A DNA stretch of 64,000 nt from Aeromicrobium sp. Root344 (GCF_001425755.1 NZ_LMDH01000001.1:2223802-2287801), one strand, 5' to 3'. Positions 25,254 to 33,964 are shown, counted from the first letter of the stretch. The notes: generated from the letters alone by a model not told the origin. Made by a program: numbers and translations.

Positions 25254-26906
25254 ATGTCGTCGACGATTCTGCATGGCAACGGCGTGGTCCCCGGGGTCGG
25301 CAGCGGACCGGTCGTCCGACCGAGGTCCCGCCCCGAGGTCCCGTCGGACGAGGACAGCCTCGACCCCGAGACGGGTGCTGCGAGGTTCAGCGAAGCGGCG
25401 GGAGTGGTCGCCGACCGGTTGGCGGCCCGGGCTGAGCAGGCCAGCGGAGCGGCGGCCGAGGTGCTCCTGGCGACGTCGGCGCTCGCCCGGGACCGCGGTC
25501 TCGTGGCGCTGGTGCAGAAGCGACTGGCGGACGGCGCGGGCATCTGCGCGTCCACGGCAGGTGCGGTCGAGGAGCTCAGCGCGATGTTCGCCGCCGCGGG
25601 CGGGGTCATGGCCGAACGCGTCACGGACCTGGAGGACATCCGCGATCGGGTCGTCGCCGAGCTCTCGGGCCAGCCCGAGCCCGGCATCCCGGCTCCCGGG
25701 GTCGCTTCGGTGCTGTGTGCCGTAGACCTCGCGCCGGCCGACACCGCGACCCTCGACCCGGCCTCGTTCGTGGCGATCGCCACCTCCTTGGGCGGCGCGA
25801 CCAGTCACACCACGATCATCGCTCGCCAGCTCGGCATCCCGTGCGTGGTCGGGACGGAGGGGCTGGACGACATCGCGGAAGGCGCCACGGTCCTGGTGGA
25901 CGGGTCCGTGGGCGAGGTCGTCGTCGATCCGGATCCTGACCTCGTACGCGAGCGCACCGAATCAGCTGCCGCGCTCGGAGCCGCCGCCGCGTCGTGGCGC
26001 GGGCCCGGTGCGACATCCGACGGGCACCTCGTCGAGATCCTCGCCAACGTCCAGGACGGCGCCGGCGCCCGCAAGGCAGCCGAGACCCCCGTGCAGGGCG
26101 TCGGGCTGTTCCGCACCGAGCTGTGCTTCCTCGACCGTGACGTCGAGCCCACCGTCGACGAGCAGGCGGCGATCTATCGCGAGGTGTTCGACGCGATGGG
26201 CGATCGCAAGGTCGTCATCCGTACACTCGACGCCGGCTCCGACAAGCCGATCGGCTTCGCCACGATCAAGGACGAGCCCAATCCCGCTCTCGGCGTACGC
26301 GGCATGCGGCTCGGCCTGCGCGACGAGGGGCTCATGGACCGCCAGCTCGATGCCATCGCACTGGCTGCCGAAGGGGCGGCCGCACCCGTGTGGGTCATGG
26401 CGCCGATGGCCGCCACCGAGGACGAGGCCGAGTGGTTCGGCGCCAAGGTGCGTGCACGCGGCCTCGTGCCGGGAGTGATGATCGAGATCCCCAGCGCGGC
26501 CCTCCTGGCCGATCGCATCCTGCGGCACGTCGACTTCGTCTCGATCGGCACCAACGACCTGAGCCAGTACGCCTTCGCGGCCGACCGGATGGCGCCGTCG
26601 CTGTCAGAGCTCACCGATCCGTGGCAGCCGGCACTCCTTGGTCTCGTCGAGCGTGTGGCGCAGGCGGGTATCGAGGCCGGGAAGCCAGTTGGTGTCTGCG
26701 GTGAGGCCGCCGCCGATCCGCAGCTCGGCTGCGTGCTGGTCGGGCTGGGCGTCAGCTCGCTGTCCTCGGCGGCCTCCGCGGCGCCCCTCGTTGGCGCCAC
26801 GTTGTCCGGCGTCTCTCTCGAGGCGTGCCGGTCGGCTGCTCGCGCCGCCCTCGGGGCCCGCGATCCAGCGGCAGCCCGTGAGGCCGCCGCCACGCACCTC
26901 GCTTGA
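25254..26906 (+). CDS. ptsI: PTS enzyme I (PEP-protein phosphotransferase)
   Basis: The 550-residue enzyme has the phosphorylated histidine His185 in GGATSHTTIIARQLG, preceded by the HPr-binding helical region. The PEP-binding barrel carries GVGLFRTELCFLDR, DAGSDKPIGF, FVSIGTNDLSQYAFAADR and the catalytic cysteine in VGVCGEAA. It transfers phosphate from PEP to HPr. ATG 25254 follows GGAGGAG. It is divergent from the DeoR-ptsH pair. Length is close to the usual 570 residues. With no enzyme II here, its downstream partners must lie elsewhere in the genome. Confidence 0.92.
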   Translation: MSSTILHGNGVVPGVGSGPVVRPRSRPEVPSDEDSLDPETGAARFSEAAGVVADRLAARAEQASGAAAEVLLATSALARDRGLVALVQKRLADGAGICASTAGAVEELSAMFAAAGGVMAERVTDLEDIRDRVVAELSGQPEPGIPAPGVASVLCAVDLAPADTATLDPASFVAIATSLGGATSHTTIIARQLGIPCVVGTEGLDDIAEGATVLVDGSVGEVVVDPDPDLVRERTESAAALGAAAASWRGPGATSDGHLVEILANVQDGAGARKAAETPVQGVGLFRTELCFLDRDVEPTVDEQAAIYREVFDAMGDRKVVIRTLDAGSDKPIGFATIKDEPNPALGVRGMRLGLRDEGLMDRQLDAIALAAEGAAAPVWVMAPMAATEDEAEWFGAKVRARGLVPGVMIEIPSAALLADRILRHVDFVSIGTNDLSQYAFAADRMAPSLSELTDPWQPALLGLVERVAQAGIEAGKPVGVCGEAAADPQLGCVLVGLGVSSLSSAASAAPLVGATLSGVSLEACRSAARAALGARDPAAAREAAATHLA

Positions 26907-26937
26907 CCTGTCCGGCCCGTGCGCGAGGATCGACCTC

Positions 26938-27477
26938 ATGACGTACGTCGTGCTGTTTCGTGGCATCAACGTCGGTGGCCGCAACAAGGTCCCGATGGCG
27001 GCACTCCGCGACCACTTGGGCGCCGACTTCGCGAACGTCCGCACCTACATCCAGTCCGGCAACGTGCTGCTCGACAGCGACTTGCCCGCGGCCGAGGTGG
27101 CGACGCACATCGACGCCAACCTGAGGTCGGCATTCACGCTCGACTCCGACCTCGTACGCGTGCTGGTGCTCGACGCCGACGCGTTCCATGAGGTCGTGGC
27201 CGAGGCGCCCGACGGCTTCGGCAGCGATCCTGACACGCATCGTCATGACGTGTTCTTCTACATGGGCGTCACCGCCGCCGAGGTCGAGCCCTACGTCGTC
27301 GTCAACCCTGAGGTCGACGAGGTCTTCGTCGGGGGCCGGGCGCTCTATCACCGCCGGGTCGCGGCGCTGGCGACGCGGAGCCGGGTCAACAAGATCATCG
27401 GCTCCCCGGTCTATGCCGGCCTGACGATCCGCAACTGGAACACCACGACCAAGCTCGCCGCGCTGCTCGACGGGTGA
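26938..27477 (+). CDS. DUF1697 family protein
   Basis: The 179-residue protein begins with the DUF1697 hallmark YVVLFRGINVGGRNKVPMAALR and continues VRTYIQSGNVLLDS; the C-terminus has the family block SRVNKIIGSPVYAGLTIRNWNT. The family is widespread and has no assigned biochemical role. It starts 31 bases after ptsI, perhaps from its own promoter. Its stop lies three bases from the stop of the convergent PPOX gene. Confidence 0.85.
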   Translation: MTYVVLFRGINVGGRNKVPMAALRDHLGADFANVRTYIQSGNVLLDSDLPAAEVATHIDANLRSAFTLDSDLVRVLVLDADAFHEVVAEAPDGFGSDPDTHRHDVFFYMGVTAAEVEPYVVVNPEVDEVFVGGRALYHRRVAALATRSRVNKIIGSPVYAGLTIRNWNTTTKLAALLDG

Positions 27478-27480
27478 GCG

Positions 27481-27942
27481 TCAAGCCAGACGTGCAGGGA
27501 ATCCGCCGGTCGCCACGGGGCCCCAGCGCCTCGGGGTGATGCGCATCAGGCACTTGCCCTGGTCGAGCATCGCCTGGCGATACTCCGACCAGTCCGGGTG
27601 CTCGCCGGAGATGTTGCGGAAGTACTCCACGAACGCGTCGAGGCCCTCCGGCACGTCGAGCACCTCGCACGTGCCGTCCACCTGGACCCACGGATCGTTG
27701 AAGTCGTCCGAGAGCACGACCACGCTGACGTCGGGCCGCTTGCGGGCGTTCCTGGCCTTGGCGCGCTCGGGATAGGTCGAGATCACGATCCGGCCCGAGT
27801 CGTCGACGCCGCCCGTGACCGGCGAGGCCTGTGGCGAGCCGTCAGCGCGCTGGGTGATGACGATCATCCGGTGGCGTGGCCGGACGAACTCGACGAGCTC
27901 CGGCTGGCTGACCTGGGTCGACGTGGCGATCTGGCGTGGCAT
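27481..27942 (-). CDS. PPOX-class F420-dependent oxidoreductase-like protein
   Basis: The 153-residue split-barrel protein resembles pyridoxamine-phosphate-oxidase-like F420 enzymes: MIVITQRADGSPQASPV near residue 26, ISTYPERAKARNARKRPDVSVVVLSDD, and WVQVDGTCEVLD. Members bind F420 or flavin and reduce diverse substrates. GGAAGGACG precedes ATG 27942. F420 use would fit an actinobacterium but cannot be proven here. It stands alone between a DUF1697 gene and the ABC1 kinase. Confidence 0.8.
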   Translation of the reverse strand: MPRQIATSTQVSQPELVEFVRPRHRMIVITQRADGSPQASPVTGGVDDSGRIVISTYPERAKARNARKRPDVSVVVLSDDFNDPWVQVDGTCEVLDVPEGLDAFVEYFRNISGEHPDWSEYRQAMLDQGKCLMRITPRRWGPVATGGFPARLA

Positions 27943-28003
27943 GGCGTACGTCCTTCCGGCGGCGCGGGTGTCGCACGTTCGATCGTACGGACGGCCACCA
28001 GCC

Positions 28004-29512
28004 TCAGGCCACGCCCGCGATGTCGGCGGGCTCGGCGAACAGGTCGAGCAGGATCTCCTGGACGACCGCCAGCACGTCGGTGTCAGGGGCGACGCTCGCG
28101 GCGAACCCGGACAGGTAGAGCAGGTTCTTGAAGAACAGCACGAGGTCCTTGGGCATCCGGAAGCCGTTGCGGGCCAGAACTTGCAGGAGCCTGCCGAGCG
28201 TCAGCCCGAGCTGGTCGAACGTGACCTGCCCGCGTGACCGGTCCTGCAGGAGGTCGAGCTCGGCCTGCAGCTCGGCGACGACCGTCGCGGTGTCGGCGTC
28301 GGTGGCGATCGCGCCGAACGACTGCATCGCCGCGATCTGTCCCTCGGCGTCGTTGGTCGCCCAGGCGGCGAGGTACTCGACAAGCCCGGCGCGCTGCTGG
28401 GCCGTCAGCCGCCCGGTGATGCCGAAGTCGACGAGCGAGAACGTCTGCGTCGCGTCGTCGATCAGGACATTGCCCCCGTGCAGGTCGCCGTGGAAGACGC
28501 CGTGCCTCATGGTCGCCTCCAGGACGCCCTTGATGCCGAGCTGCAGCAGGCGTTGCCCCTCGGCCGGGCTGAGCCGACCGTCGAGGTGGGCGTACGAGAC
28601 GCCGGGGAGGTGCTCCATGACCAGCAGGCGCTCGGTGACCATGCCGGGTATGGGTCGCGGGGTGTTCATGTGGTCCGCGCCGAGTGCCTCGAGCACGGCG
28701 CTGGAGTCGACCAGGTTGGCGGCCTCGAGCTGGAAGTCCAGCTCCTCGAGGGCGAGCTGGGCGAACAGCTCGACGAAGCCGCGGAGGTTGGCCGAGCGGG
28801 CGCCGGCATGCAGCTTCTCGGCGGCAGCCGCGGCGATTGCCAGCGTCTCGATGTCGGCACGGAAGCGCCGGCGCAGACCCGGGCGGCGCACCTTGACGAC
28901 GACCTCGGTGCCGTCGTCGAGCCGGCCCCGGTGGACCTGACCGATCGATCCGGCAGCCAGCGGCTCGTCGTCGAGCCAGGCCAGTCGGGCCCGTTGATCG
29001 CCGAGCTCGCGGTCGATCACCTCGTGTGCGACGCCAGCAGGCAGCGGCGGAGCCTCGTCCCGGCACCATGCGAACGCCTCGACCCACTCGGGCGGTAGCA
29101 GCCCCTCAGCCGTGGCGATGAACTGACCGAGCTTGATGTAGGCCGGGCCGCCGGCGCGGACGAGTCGCTGGGCCCGGTCCAACGTGCCGGCACTCGCGTG
29201 GGGCGGCTCGACCCGGAGGCCCACGGCGCAGGCGCCGGCCGCCAGGAGCTGCAGCGGGGCGTCGGGCGCCGCGGTCGCGATCAAGCGCCAGCCGGTGGAC
29301 GCGAGGGACGCGATCGTGTCGAGCCACAGTCGCGGCGTGGCGAGCCGGTCGGCCTCGCGGGCGAGGGTCTTGCGGCGGGCGATCGCCTCACGGTGCCAGA
29401 TGAGGGCCTGCTCGGTCAGCCCGGGCACGGCGCACAGCCGGGTCGAGCGGCGGATGAGCTCGCCGACCGCGGGCTCGGCCGAGAACGTGACATTGTCGAT
29501 GGCAGATTCCAT
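28004..29512 (-). CDS. ABC1/UbiB-family atypical kinase
   Basis: The 502-residue protein has the ABC1-family KxGQ motif (YIKLGQFIATAEGLLPPE), a nucleotide-binding loop AAGSIGQVHRG, an invariant lysine in VVVKVRRPG, the catalytic loop HGDLHGGNVLI and the DFG-type metal site. A C-terminal hydrophobic segment with VLFFKNLLYLSGFAAS may touch the membrane. UbiB/COQ8 homologues support isoprenoid-quinone or lipid metabolism; the actinobacterial role is uncertain. Its start codon lies inside a 15-bp inverted repeat. It is divergent from the adenylate cyclase. Confidence 0.85.
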   Translation of the reverse strand: MESAIDNVTFSAEPAVGELIRRSTRLCAVPGLTEQALIWHREAIARRKTLAREADRLATPRLWLDTIASLASTGWRLIATAAPDAPLQLLAAGACAVGLRVEPPHASAGTLDRAQRLVRAGGPAYIKLGQFIATAEGLLPPEWVEAFAWCRDEAPPLPAGVAHEVIDRELGDQRARLAWLDDEPLAAGSIGQVHRGRLDDGTEVVVKVRRPGLRRRFRADIETLAIAAAAAEKLHAGARSANLRGFVELFAQLALEELDFQLEAANLVDSSAVLEALGADHMNTPRPIPGMVTERLLVMEHLPGVSYAHLDGRLSPAEGQRLLQLGIKGVLEATMRHGVFHGDLHGGNVLIDDATQTFSLVDFGITGRLTAQQRAGLVEYLAAWATNDAEGQIAAMQSFGAIATDADTATVVAELQAELDLLQDRSRGQVTFDQLGLTLGRLLQVLARNGFRMPKDLVLFFKNLLYLSGFAASVAPDTDVLAVVQEILLDLFAEPADIAGVA

Positions 29513-29524
29513 ACTCGGAGTATG
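29510..29524. promoter_or_regulatory. inverted repeat over the ABC1-kinase start
   Basis: CATACTC and GAGTATG flank one central base. On the minus strand CATACT stands exactly six bases before the ATG and resembles a leaderless -10 (one change from TATACT), so the repeat could be both promoter and operator. Confidence 0.5.
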
Positions 29525-29622
29525 TCCCAGGTTCCGGTCCAGCAGGAGTGCCCGTGCGGGTGAGTCCCATCACGCCTCGACGGGTGGGCTCGAGGCAGTC
29601 ACCCGGTCGGCCGTCAGCCCGC

Positions 29623-29628
29623 TAGTGT
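29623..29628 (+). promoter_or_regulatory. leaderless-type -10 element
   Basis: TAGTGT lies six bases before the cyclase GTG at 29635, with no ribosome site between. Confidence 0.6.
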
Positions 29629-29634
29629 GAGCCG

Positions 29635-30435
29635 GTGACATCGCTCGAGGTCGGCCTGGCCGCATCGACCGCTGTGCTCGCGGTCGGGCTGCTGGTGACG
29701 GTGCTGAGGCTGCGCGCGGCTCGGCGCGAGGTCGAGCGGCTGAGCCGGCGGACCGACCGGAGCCGCCTCGTGCCGTCGCCCACGGACGCCGTGCGGACCG
29801 TCGTCGGAACGGCGATGAAGGTGCGGGACCAAGGGTTCAGCGGCGCGCTCCGCAGCTCGATCGACGAGCTCGCGTTGTGGGCCGACGTCGAGCGCCCGGA
29901 CCTGGCCCGGCTCGCGAGTGCGGACGGCTCGGTGACGATCCTGTTCAGCGACATCGAGGGGTCGACGTCGCTCAACCATCGACTGGGTGATCGCGGCTGG
30001 GTGCAGCTGCTGTCGAAGCACGACCGGCTGCTCAAGCACGCCATCGAGGCCCACGCGGGACACCTCATCAAGAGCCAGGGCGACGGGTTCATGGTCGCGT
30101 TCGCCGAGGCGAGCCAGGCCGTCGCGGCGGCCTCGGACATCCAACGCCGGTTCCACCGGGTACGGCCGGGGTCGCGGCTGTCTGGAGTCAAGGTCCGCAT
30201 CGGCGCGCACAAGGGCTCGGCGGTGCACCGCGACGGCGACCTGTTCGGCCGCAACGTCGCGTTCGCCGCACGCGTCGCCGCCCAGGCCGAGGGCGGCGAG
30301 ATCCTGGTCAGCGAGAGCGTCGTCGACTCACTGCCCGAGGGCTCGGTGACGGTGCTCGAGCCCCGCGCGGCAGAGCTCAAGGGCGTACCGGGGACGCACC
30401 AGCTCTATCCGATCGAGTGGCGCGCCCGTCGCTAG
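29635..30435 (+). CDS. membrane-anchored class III adenylate cyclase
   Basis: The 266-residue protein has one N-terminal membrane helix (about residues 5-27), a short coil, and a class III cyclase domain from about residue 98. Both metal aspartates are present (Asp106 in FSDIEGST, Asp150 in KSQGDGF). So are the adenine-selecting pair (Lys146, Asp202) and the transition-state residues Asn207 and Arg213 (GRNVAFAAR). It should therefore make cAMP. The gene converges on a cyclic-nucleotide-binding protein whose stop codon overlaps its own. It is divergent from the ABC1 kinase. Confidence 0.88.
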   Translation: MTSLEVGLAASTAVLAVGLLVTVLRLRAARREVERLSRRTDRSRLVPSPTDAVRTVVGTAMKVRDQGFSGALRSSIDELALWADVERPDLARLASADGSVTILFSDIEGSTSLNHRLGDRGWVQLLSKHDRLLKHAIEAHAGHLIKSQGDGFMVAFAEASQAVAAASDIQRRFHRVRPGSRLSGVKVRIGAHKGSAVHRDGDLFGRNVAFAARVAAQAEGGEILVSESVVDSLPEGSVTVLEPRAAELKGVPGTHQLYPIEWRARR

Positions 30436-30854
30436 GAGTCCGAGGCGTCGTTGGCCAGGCGCTTCTCGGCCGTGCTGCGCAGCGTGTCTGCGAACGTCGG
30501 GTCCTGCTCGATGAGCGACTCGAGGGCGGAGGCCTCCAGGCGCAGTGCGCGGATCGCGGTCGAGGCGACGACGGACGCGCTGCGCAGCCGGTGATTGACG
30601 AGCGCGATCTCGCCGAACACGTCGCCGGGCCCGAGCGTCGCGAGGACCTCGCCCGACTTGCGGATCTCGACCTCGCCGTCGAGCACGATGTAGGCCGAGT
30701 CCGCCGGGGTCGACTGCATGATGATCGACCAGCCCTGGGGGATGGTGACCGGTGTGCCCACGGTGGCGAGGGTCTTGACCAGCTCGGCGTCGAAGTCGGT
30801 GACGCGGCTCAGGTCCTCCTGGACCTCGGGGTCGATCTTCTGCCTACGGATCAT
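30432..30854 (-). CDS. cyclic nucleotide-binding domain protein
   Basis: The 140-residue protein is essentially one cNMP-binding domain. The beta-barrel strand MQSTPADSAYIVLDGEVEIRKSG leads to the phosphate-binding cassette GDVFGEIALVNHRLRSASVVA, which keeps the Glu and the Arg expected to contact cyclic nucleotide. There is no DNA-binding or kinase domain, so it would act by binding a partner. Its stop overlaps that of the convergent adenylate cyclase by four bases. AAGGA precedes ATG 30854. It is a candidate receptor for the cyclase product; the target is unknown. Confidence 0.82.
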   Translation of the reverse strand: MIRRQKIDPEVQEDLSRVTDFDAELVKTLATVGTPVTIPQGWSIIMQSTPADSAYIVLDGEVEIRKSGEVLATLGPGDVFGEIALVNHRLRSASVVASTAIRALRLEASALESLIEQDPTFADTLRSTAEKRLANDASDS

Positions 30855-30926
30855 GGGGAGTCCTTATCGAGAGTGCGACTGCGGCATCGCCGCCGGGGCC
30901 CACGGTAGCGACAAAATGGGACATCC

Positions 30927-30943
30927 GCCCGGATTGTGCGGGC
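30927..30943 (-). terminator. possible galM terminator hairpin
   Basis: GCCCG and CGGGC enclose seven bases just beyond the GalM stop; on the minus strand a TTTT run occurs 10 bases after the stem. The stem is short. Confidence 0.3.
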
Positions 30944-30974
30944 AAAACACGCGGCCGCTCGCGCCGGGCGCCGC

Positions 30975-31991
30975 TCAGACGACCGAGAACTCGTACCGCA
31001 CGACGTTGACGTACGTCTCGCCCGGGCGCAGGACCCGTTGGGGGAACTCCGGGTGGTTGATCGAGTCGGGGAACGTCTGCATCTCGGCGGTGACCCCCGC
31101 GAACGCGGCGTACGTCCCGAGGTCGCCCTTGGCGCTGGCACCCTCGAGGTAGCCGCCGGCGTACACCTGGATGCCGGGCTGGTCGGTGACCAAGGTGAGT
31201 CGCCGGCCGCTCGGTGGGTCGGTCAGCGTCGCGACCCGGCGCATGCCGTCGCCGTCGAGCACCCAGTTGTGGTCGTAGCCGGCGTTGTCGACCTCGTCGA
31301 TGTGCGCGCCGATCGGCGTGGGCTCCCTGAAGTCGTACGGCGTCCTCGCCACGCTGAGCACCTCGCCGGTGGGCAGCAGCTCGGCGTCGACCGGCGTGTA
31401 GGCCCCGGCGTCGACCTGGAGGACCTGGTCGAGCACCGTGCCGGAGTCGTGACCGGCGAGGTTGAAGTACGCGTGGTTGACCAGGTTCACGATCGTCGGG
31501 CGGTCCGTCTCGGCCTCGATGCGGATCTCGAGCGCGGAGCCGTCGAGGGTGTAGGTGACGCGTGACTCGAGGGTGCCGGGATAGCCCTCGTCGCCGTCGG
31601 GAGAGGTGTGCGTGAACGTGACGGCGTCGCGTGCGGCGTCGAGCTCGGTCGACCAGACGTACGTGTCGAAGCCCCTGCGGCCGCCGTGCACGTGGTTCTC
31701 GCCCTCGTTGCGGGTGACCTCGTGGTCGATGCCGTCGATCGCGAAGCGGCCCTTGCGGATGCGGTTGGCGTAGCGGCCGGCGGTGACGCCGAAGTAGTAC
31801 TGGTCGCCGGGCAGCTCGTCGTACGACGTGCGGCCCAGCACGACGTCGGCGAGCACGCCGTCGCGGTCCGGGGCGTGCAGCTCGAGGATGCGGGCGCCGA
31901 GGTCCGTCAGCACGACGCGGCACTGGTCGTTGGAGATCGTGACGACGGTGATCTGCTGGTCGCCGGCGGTGGCCGTGAAGCTTTCGAGCAT
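30975..31991 (-). CDS. galM: aldose 1-epimerase (galactose mutarotase)
   Basis: The 338-residue enzyme interconverts alpha and beta anomers of hexoses. Family blocks are present: FGVTAGRYANRIRKGRF, the NEGENHVHGGRRGFD block, the catalytic histidine in VNHAYFNLAGHD and the catalytic glutamate in TAEMQTFPDSINHPEF. Length is typical. It stands alone; no galactose genes are linked. A 206-base region separates it from the divergent FMN-reductase-like gene, containing a CCCACC/GGTGGG hairpin (32021-32038) but no clear operator. Confidence 0.9.
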   Translation of the reverse strand: MLESFTATAGDQQITVVTISNDQCRVVLTDLGARILELHAPDRDGVLADVVLGRTSYDELPGDQYYFGVTAGRYANRIRKGRFAIDGIDHEVTRNEGENHVHGGRRGFDTYVWSTELDAARDAVTFTHTSPDGDEGYPGTLESRVTYTLDGSALEIRIEAETDRPTIVNLVNHAYFNLAGHDSGTVLDQVLQVDAGAYTPVDAELLPTGEVLSVARTPYDFREPTPIGAHIDEVDNAGYDHNWVLDGDGMRRVATLTDPPSGRRLTLVTDQPGIQVYAGGYLEGASAKGDLGTYAAFAGVTAEMQTFPDSINHPEFPQRVLRPGETYVNVVRYEFSVV

Positions 31992-32197
31992 CGGATGGTC
32001 TTTCTGGAAGGGGTCGTCGTCCCACCCTCACAGGTGGGTCACGGAGCTCCTCCTCACCGCGGGCAGCACTCTATCGGGGCCGACGCGAGCCCGCGTACGA
32101 GGTGGGCAATCCTCCGTGCGGGCCATAGCCGTGACGGCCTGTCGGCCCTACGCTGCCAGTGCGGGGGACTGGAGCGGTTGGACGCCGAGGAGCAGCC

Positions 32198-32923
32198 ATG
32201 ACCACTGAACCCACGACCGATGTCGACTACTCGGACCTGAGCGCCGTCTTCATCAACTGCACGCTCAAGCGCTCGCCGGAGGTCTCCAACACCGAGGGGC
32301 TGGCGGCCATCTCGATCGAGATCATGCGCAAGCAGGGCGTCGCGGTCGAGTCCATCCGGGCGGTCGACCATGAGATCGCCACGGGGGTGTGGCCCGACAT
32401 GACCGCGCACGGCTGGGAGCGCGACGACTGGCCGGGCATCTTCGACAAGGTCATGGCCGCTGACATCCTCGTGCTGACGACCCCGATCTGGCTCGGCGAG
32501 AAGTCATCCGTGTGCACGCGCATCGTGGAGCGTCTCTACGGCAACTCGAGCCAGCTCAACGACGCGGGGCAGTACGCGTACTACGGCCGCGTCGGCGGCT
32601 GCCTGGTCACGGGCAACGAGGACGGGGTGAAGCACTGCGCCATGAATGTCCTCTACTCGCTCCAGCACCTCGGATACCTGATCCCCCCGCAGGCGGACTC
32701 GGGTTGGATCGGGGAGGCCGGGCCCGGACCCAGCTACCTGGACCCGGGGTCCGGTGGCCCGCAGAACGACTTCACCAACCGCAACACGACGTTCATGACG
32801 TGGAATCTGCTGCACCTTGCGCGCATGCTCAAGGACGCGGGTGGCATACCGGCACACGGCAACCAGCGATCGCTGTGGGACGCCGGCTGCCGCTTCGACT
32901 CCGACAACCCGGAGCATCGCTGA
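32198..32923 (+). CDS. flavodoxin-fold NAD(P)H-dependent FMN reductase-like protein
   Basis: The 241-residue protein has a flavodoxin-like N-terminus (SAVFINCTLKRSPEVSNTEGLA) whose Ser/Thr-rich loop would hold the FMN phosphate. ADILVLTTPIWLGEKSSVCTRIVERLYG is the second flavin-contacting loop. The C-terminal half is longer than in plain reductases and includes GPSYLDPGSGGPQNDFTNRNTTFM. The role may be quinone or azo-compound reduction; the substrate is unknown. GAGGAG precedes ATG 32198. The SnoaL-like gene follows after 46 bases from its own promoter. Confidence 0.8.
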   Translation: MTTEPTTDVDYSDLSAVFINCTLKRSPEVSNTEGLAAISIEIMRKQGVAVESIRAVDHEIATGVWPDMTAHGWERDDWPGIFDKVMAADILVLTTPIWLGEKSSVCTRIVERLYGNSSQLNDAGQYAYYGRVGGCLVTGNEDGVKHCAMNVLYSLQHLGYLIPPQADSGWIGEAGPGPSYLDPGSGGPQNDFTNRNTTFMTWNLLHLARMLKDAGGIPAHGNQRSLWDAGCRFDSDNPEHR

Positions 32924-32957
32924 CCACTGCGCCACGAGTCCGCGGGCCGGGACGTCG

Positions 32958-32963
32958 TACGCT
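32958..32963 (+). promoter_or_regulatory. leaderless-type -10 element
   Basis: TACGCT ends six bases before ATG 32970, which lacks a ribosome site. Confidence 0.55.
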
Positions 32964-32969
32964 CCGAGG

Positions 32970-33380
32970 ATGGGAGAGCAGCTCGAGACCGCGGTCGACA
33001 CCTACCTGTCCGCACTGCGCGAGGCCGACGTGGAGCGCGTGCTGTCGCTGTTCGCGCCGGACGCTGTCGTGCACTCTCCGCTCTACGGGCCGTTGCCGCC
33101 GAGCGACTTCTACCCGCGGCTGTTCGCTGACACGAGCGCGGCGAACCTCGAGCTCCGATCGGTCATGCACGGCCGTGACACGACCGGCGTACGGACCATG
33201 AGCTTCTGGTTCCACTTCGACTGGCGCCTCCCCTCCGGGGCGGCGGCGCCGTTCGACGTCATCGACGCGGTGACCCTCGACGACGACGGCCGGTTCACCT
33301 CGCTGCACATCCTGTACGACACCGTGGACGTGCGGCCTGCCTTCGAGGCGGAGACCGGTCGGCCGTCCTGGCGACCGTAG
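32970..33380 (+). CDS. SnoaL-like (NTF2-fold) protein
   Basis: The 136-residue protein has the cone-shaped NTF2/SnoaL layout: an N-terminal helix pair (VDTYLSALREADVERVLSLFAPDAVVHSPLYG) followed by beta-strands including VRTMSFWFHFDWRLP and FDVIDAVTLDDDGRFTSLHILYD. Members are small isomerases, dehydratases or ligand binders; no catalytic pair can be assigned. It converges on a TetR gene. Confidence 0.75.
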   Translation: MGEQLETAVDTYLSALREADVERVLSLFAPDAVVHSPLYGPLPPSDFYPRLFADTSAANLELRSVMHGRDTTGVRTMSFWFHFDWRLPSGAAAPFDVIDAVTLDDDGRFTSLHILYDTVDVRPAFEAETGRPSWRP

Positions 33381-33388
33381 GAGTTTCG

Positions 33389-33958
33389 TCAGGCGAGCAG
33401 GCGGCTGCCGAGGCCGTCGAGCACGATGTCGAGGATGCGGTCGTGCCAGTCGTGACGTTGCGTCGTGGTCCGGTCGCCGTTGATGCGGGCCAATGGGTAG
33501 GAGCCGGAGGTGCCCTTGACCGACGTGGTCAAGGCGAGGTTGCCGGCGATCTGGACCGCGACAGTGGCGTCCTCGATCGTGAATCCCTGCTGGTGCAGCG
33601 ACGCGATGTAGGGCGTGACCTGGGCGACGATGCGCTCGGGCCACTTCGGGGGTGACAGGGCGACGACGTCGTAGCCGGGGTAGCGCTCGCAGATCGTCCA
33701 GACCGAGCGGGCCACCTCGCCGAGCAGCTGGCGCCACGGCAGGTCGGGCTCGGGCCAGTCGACTGAGAGCGCCGCCTGCTCGATCGCCTTGACGAGCAGC
33801 TCGTCGCGATCCTTGACGTAGCGGTAGAGCCCGGAGTGGGCGACTCCGAGCCGCGCCGCGATCGACGGCATGCTGAAGGTCGCGATCCCGTCCTCGAGCA
33901 CGGCGTCGACGATGAGCTCCAGGCTGAGGGAGCGTGGCCGGCCTGGTCTGCGGTCCAT
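33389..33958 (-). CDS. TetR-family transcriptional regulator
   Basis: The 189-residue regulator carries an N-terminal helix-turn-helix (LIVDAVLEDGIATFSMPSIAARLGVAHSGLYRYVKDRDEL, about residues 14-53) and a helical ligand domain. It starts directly behind a leaderless-type -10. It lies between the convergent SnoaL-like gene and ribokinase, so its target is not evident; the SnoaL-like gene is one candidate. Confidence 0.85.
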   Translation of the reverse strand: MDRRPGRPRSLSLELIVDAVLEDGIATFSMPSIAARLGVAHSGLYRYVKDRDELLVKAIEQAALSVDWPEPDLPWRQLLGEVARSVWTICERYPGYDVVALSPPKWPERIVAQVTPYIASLHQQGFTIEDATVAVQIAGNLALTTSVKGTSGSYPLARINGDRTTTQRHDWHDRILDIVLDGLGSRLLA

Positions 33959-33964
33959 GCGTCG

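Noticed and set aside
31992-32197. Riboswitch or attenuator in the galM/FMN-reductase intergenic region
   Set aside because: Only a short CCACC/GGTGG hairpin is present; no known aptamer pattern could be recognised.
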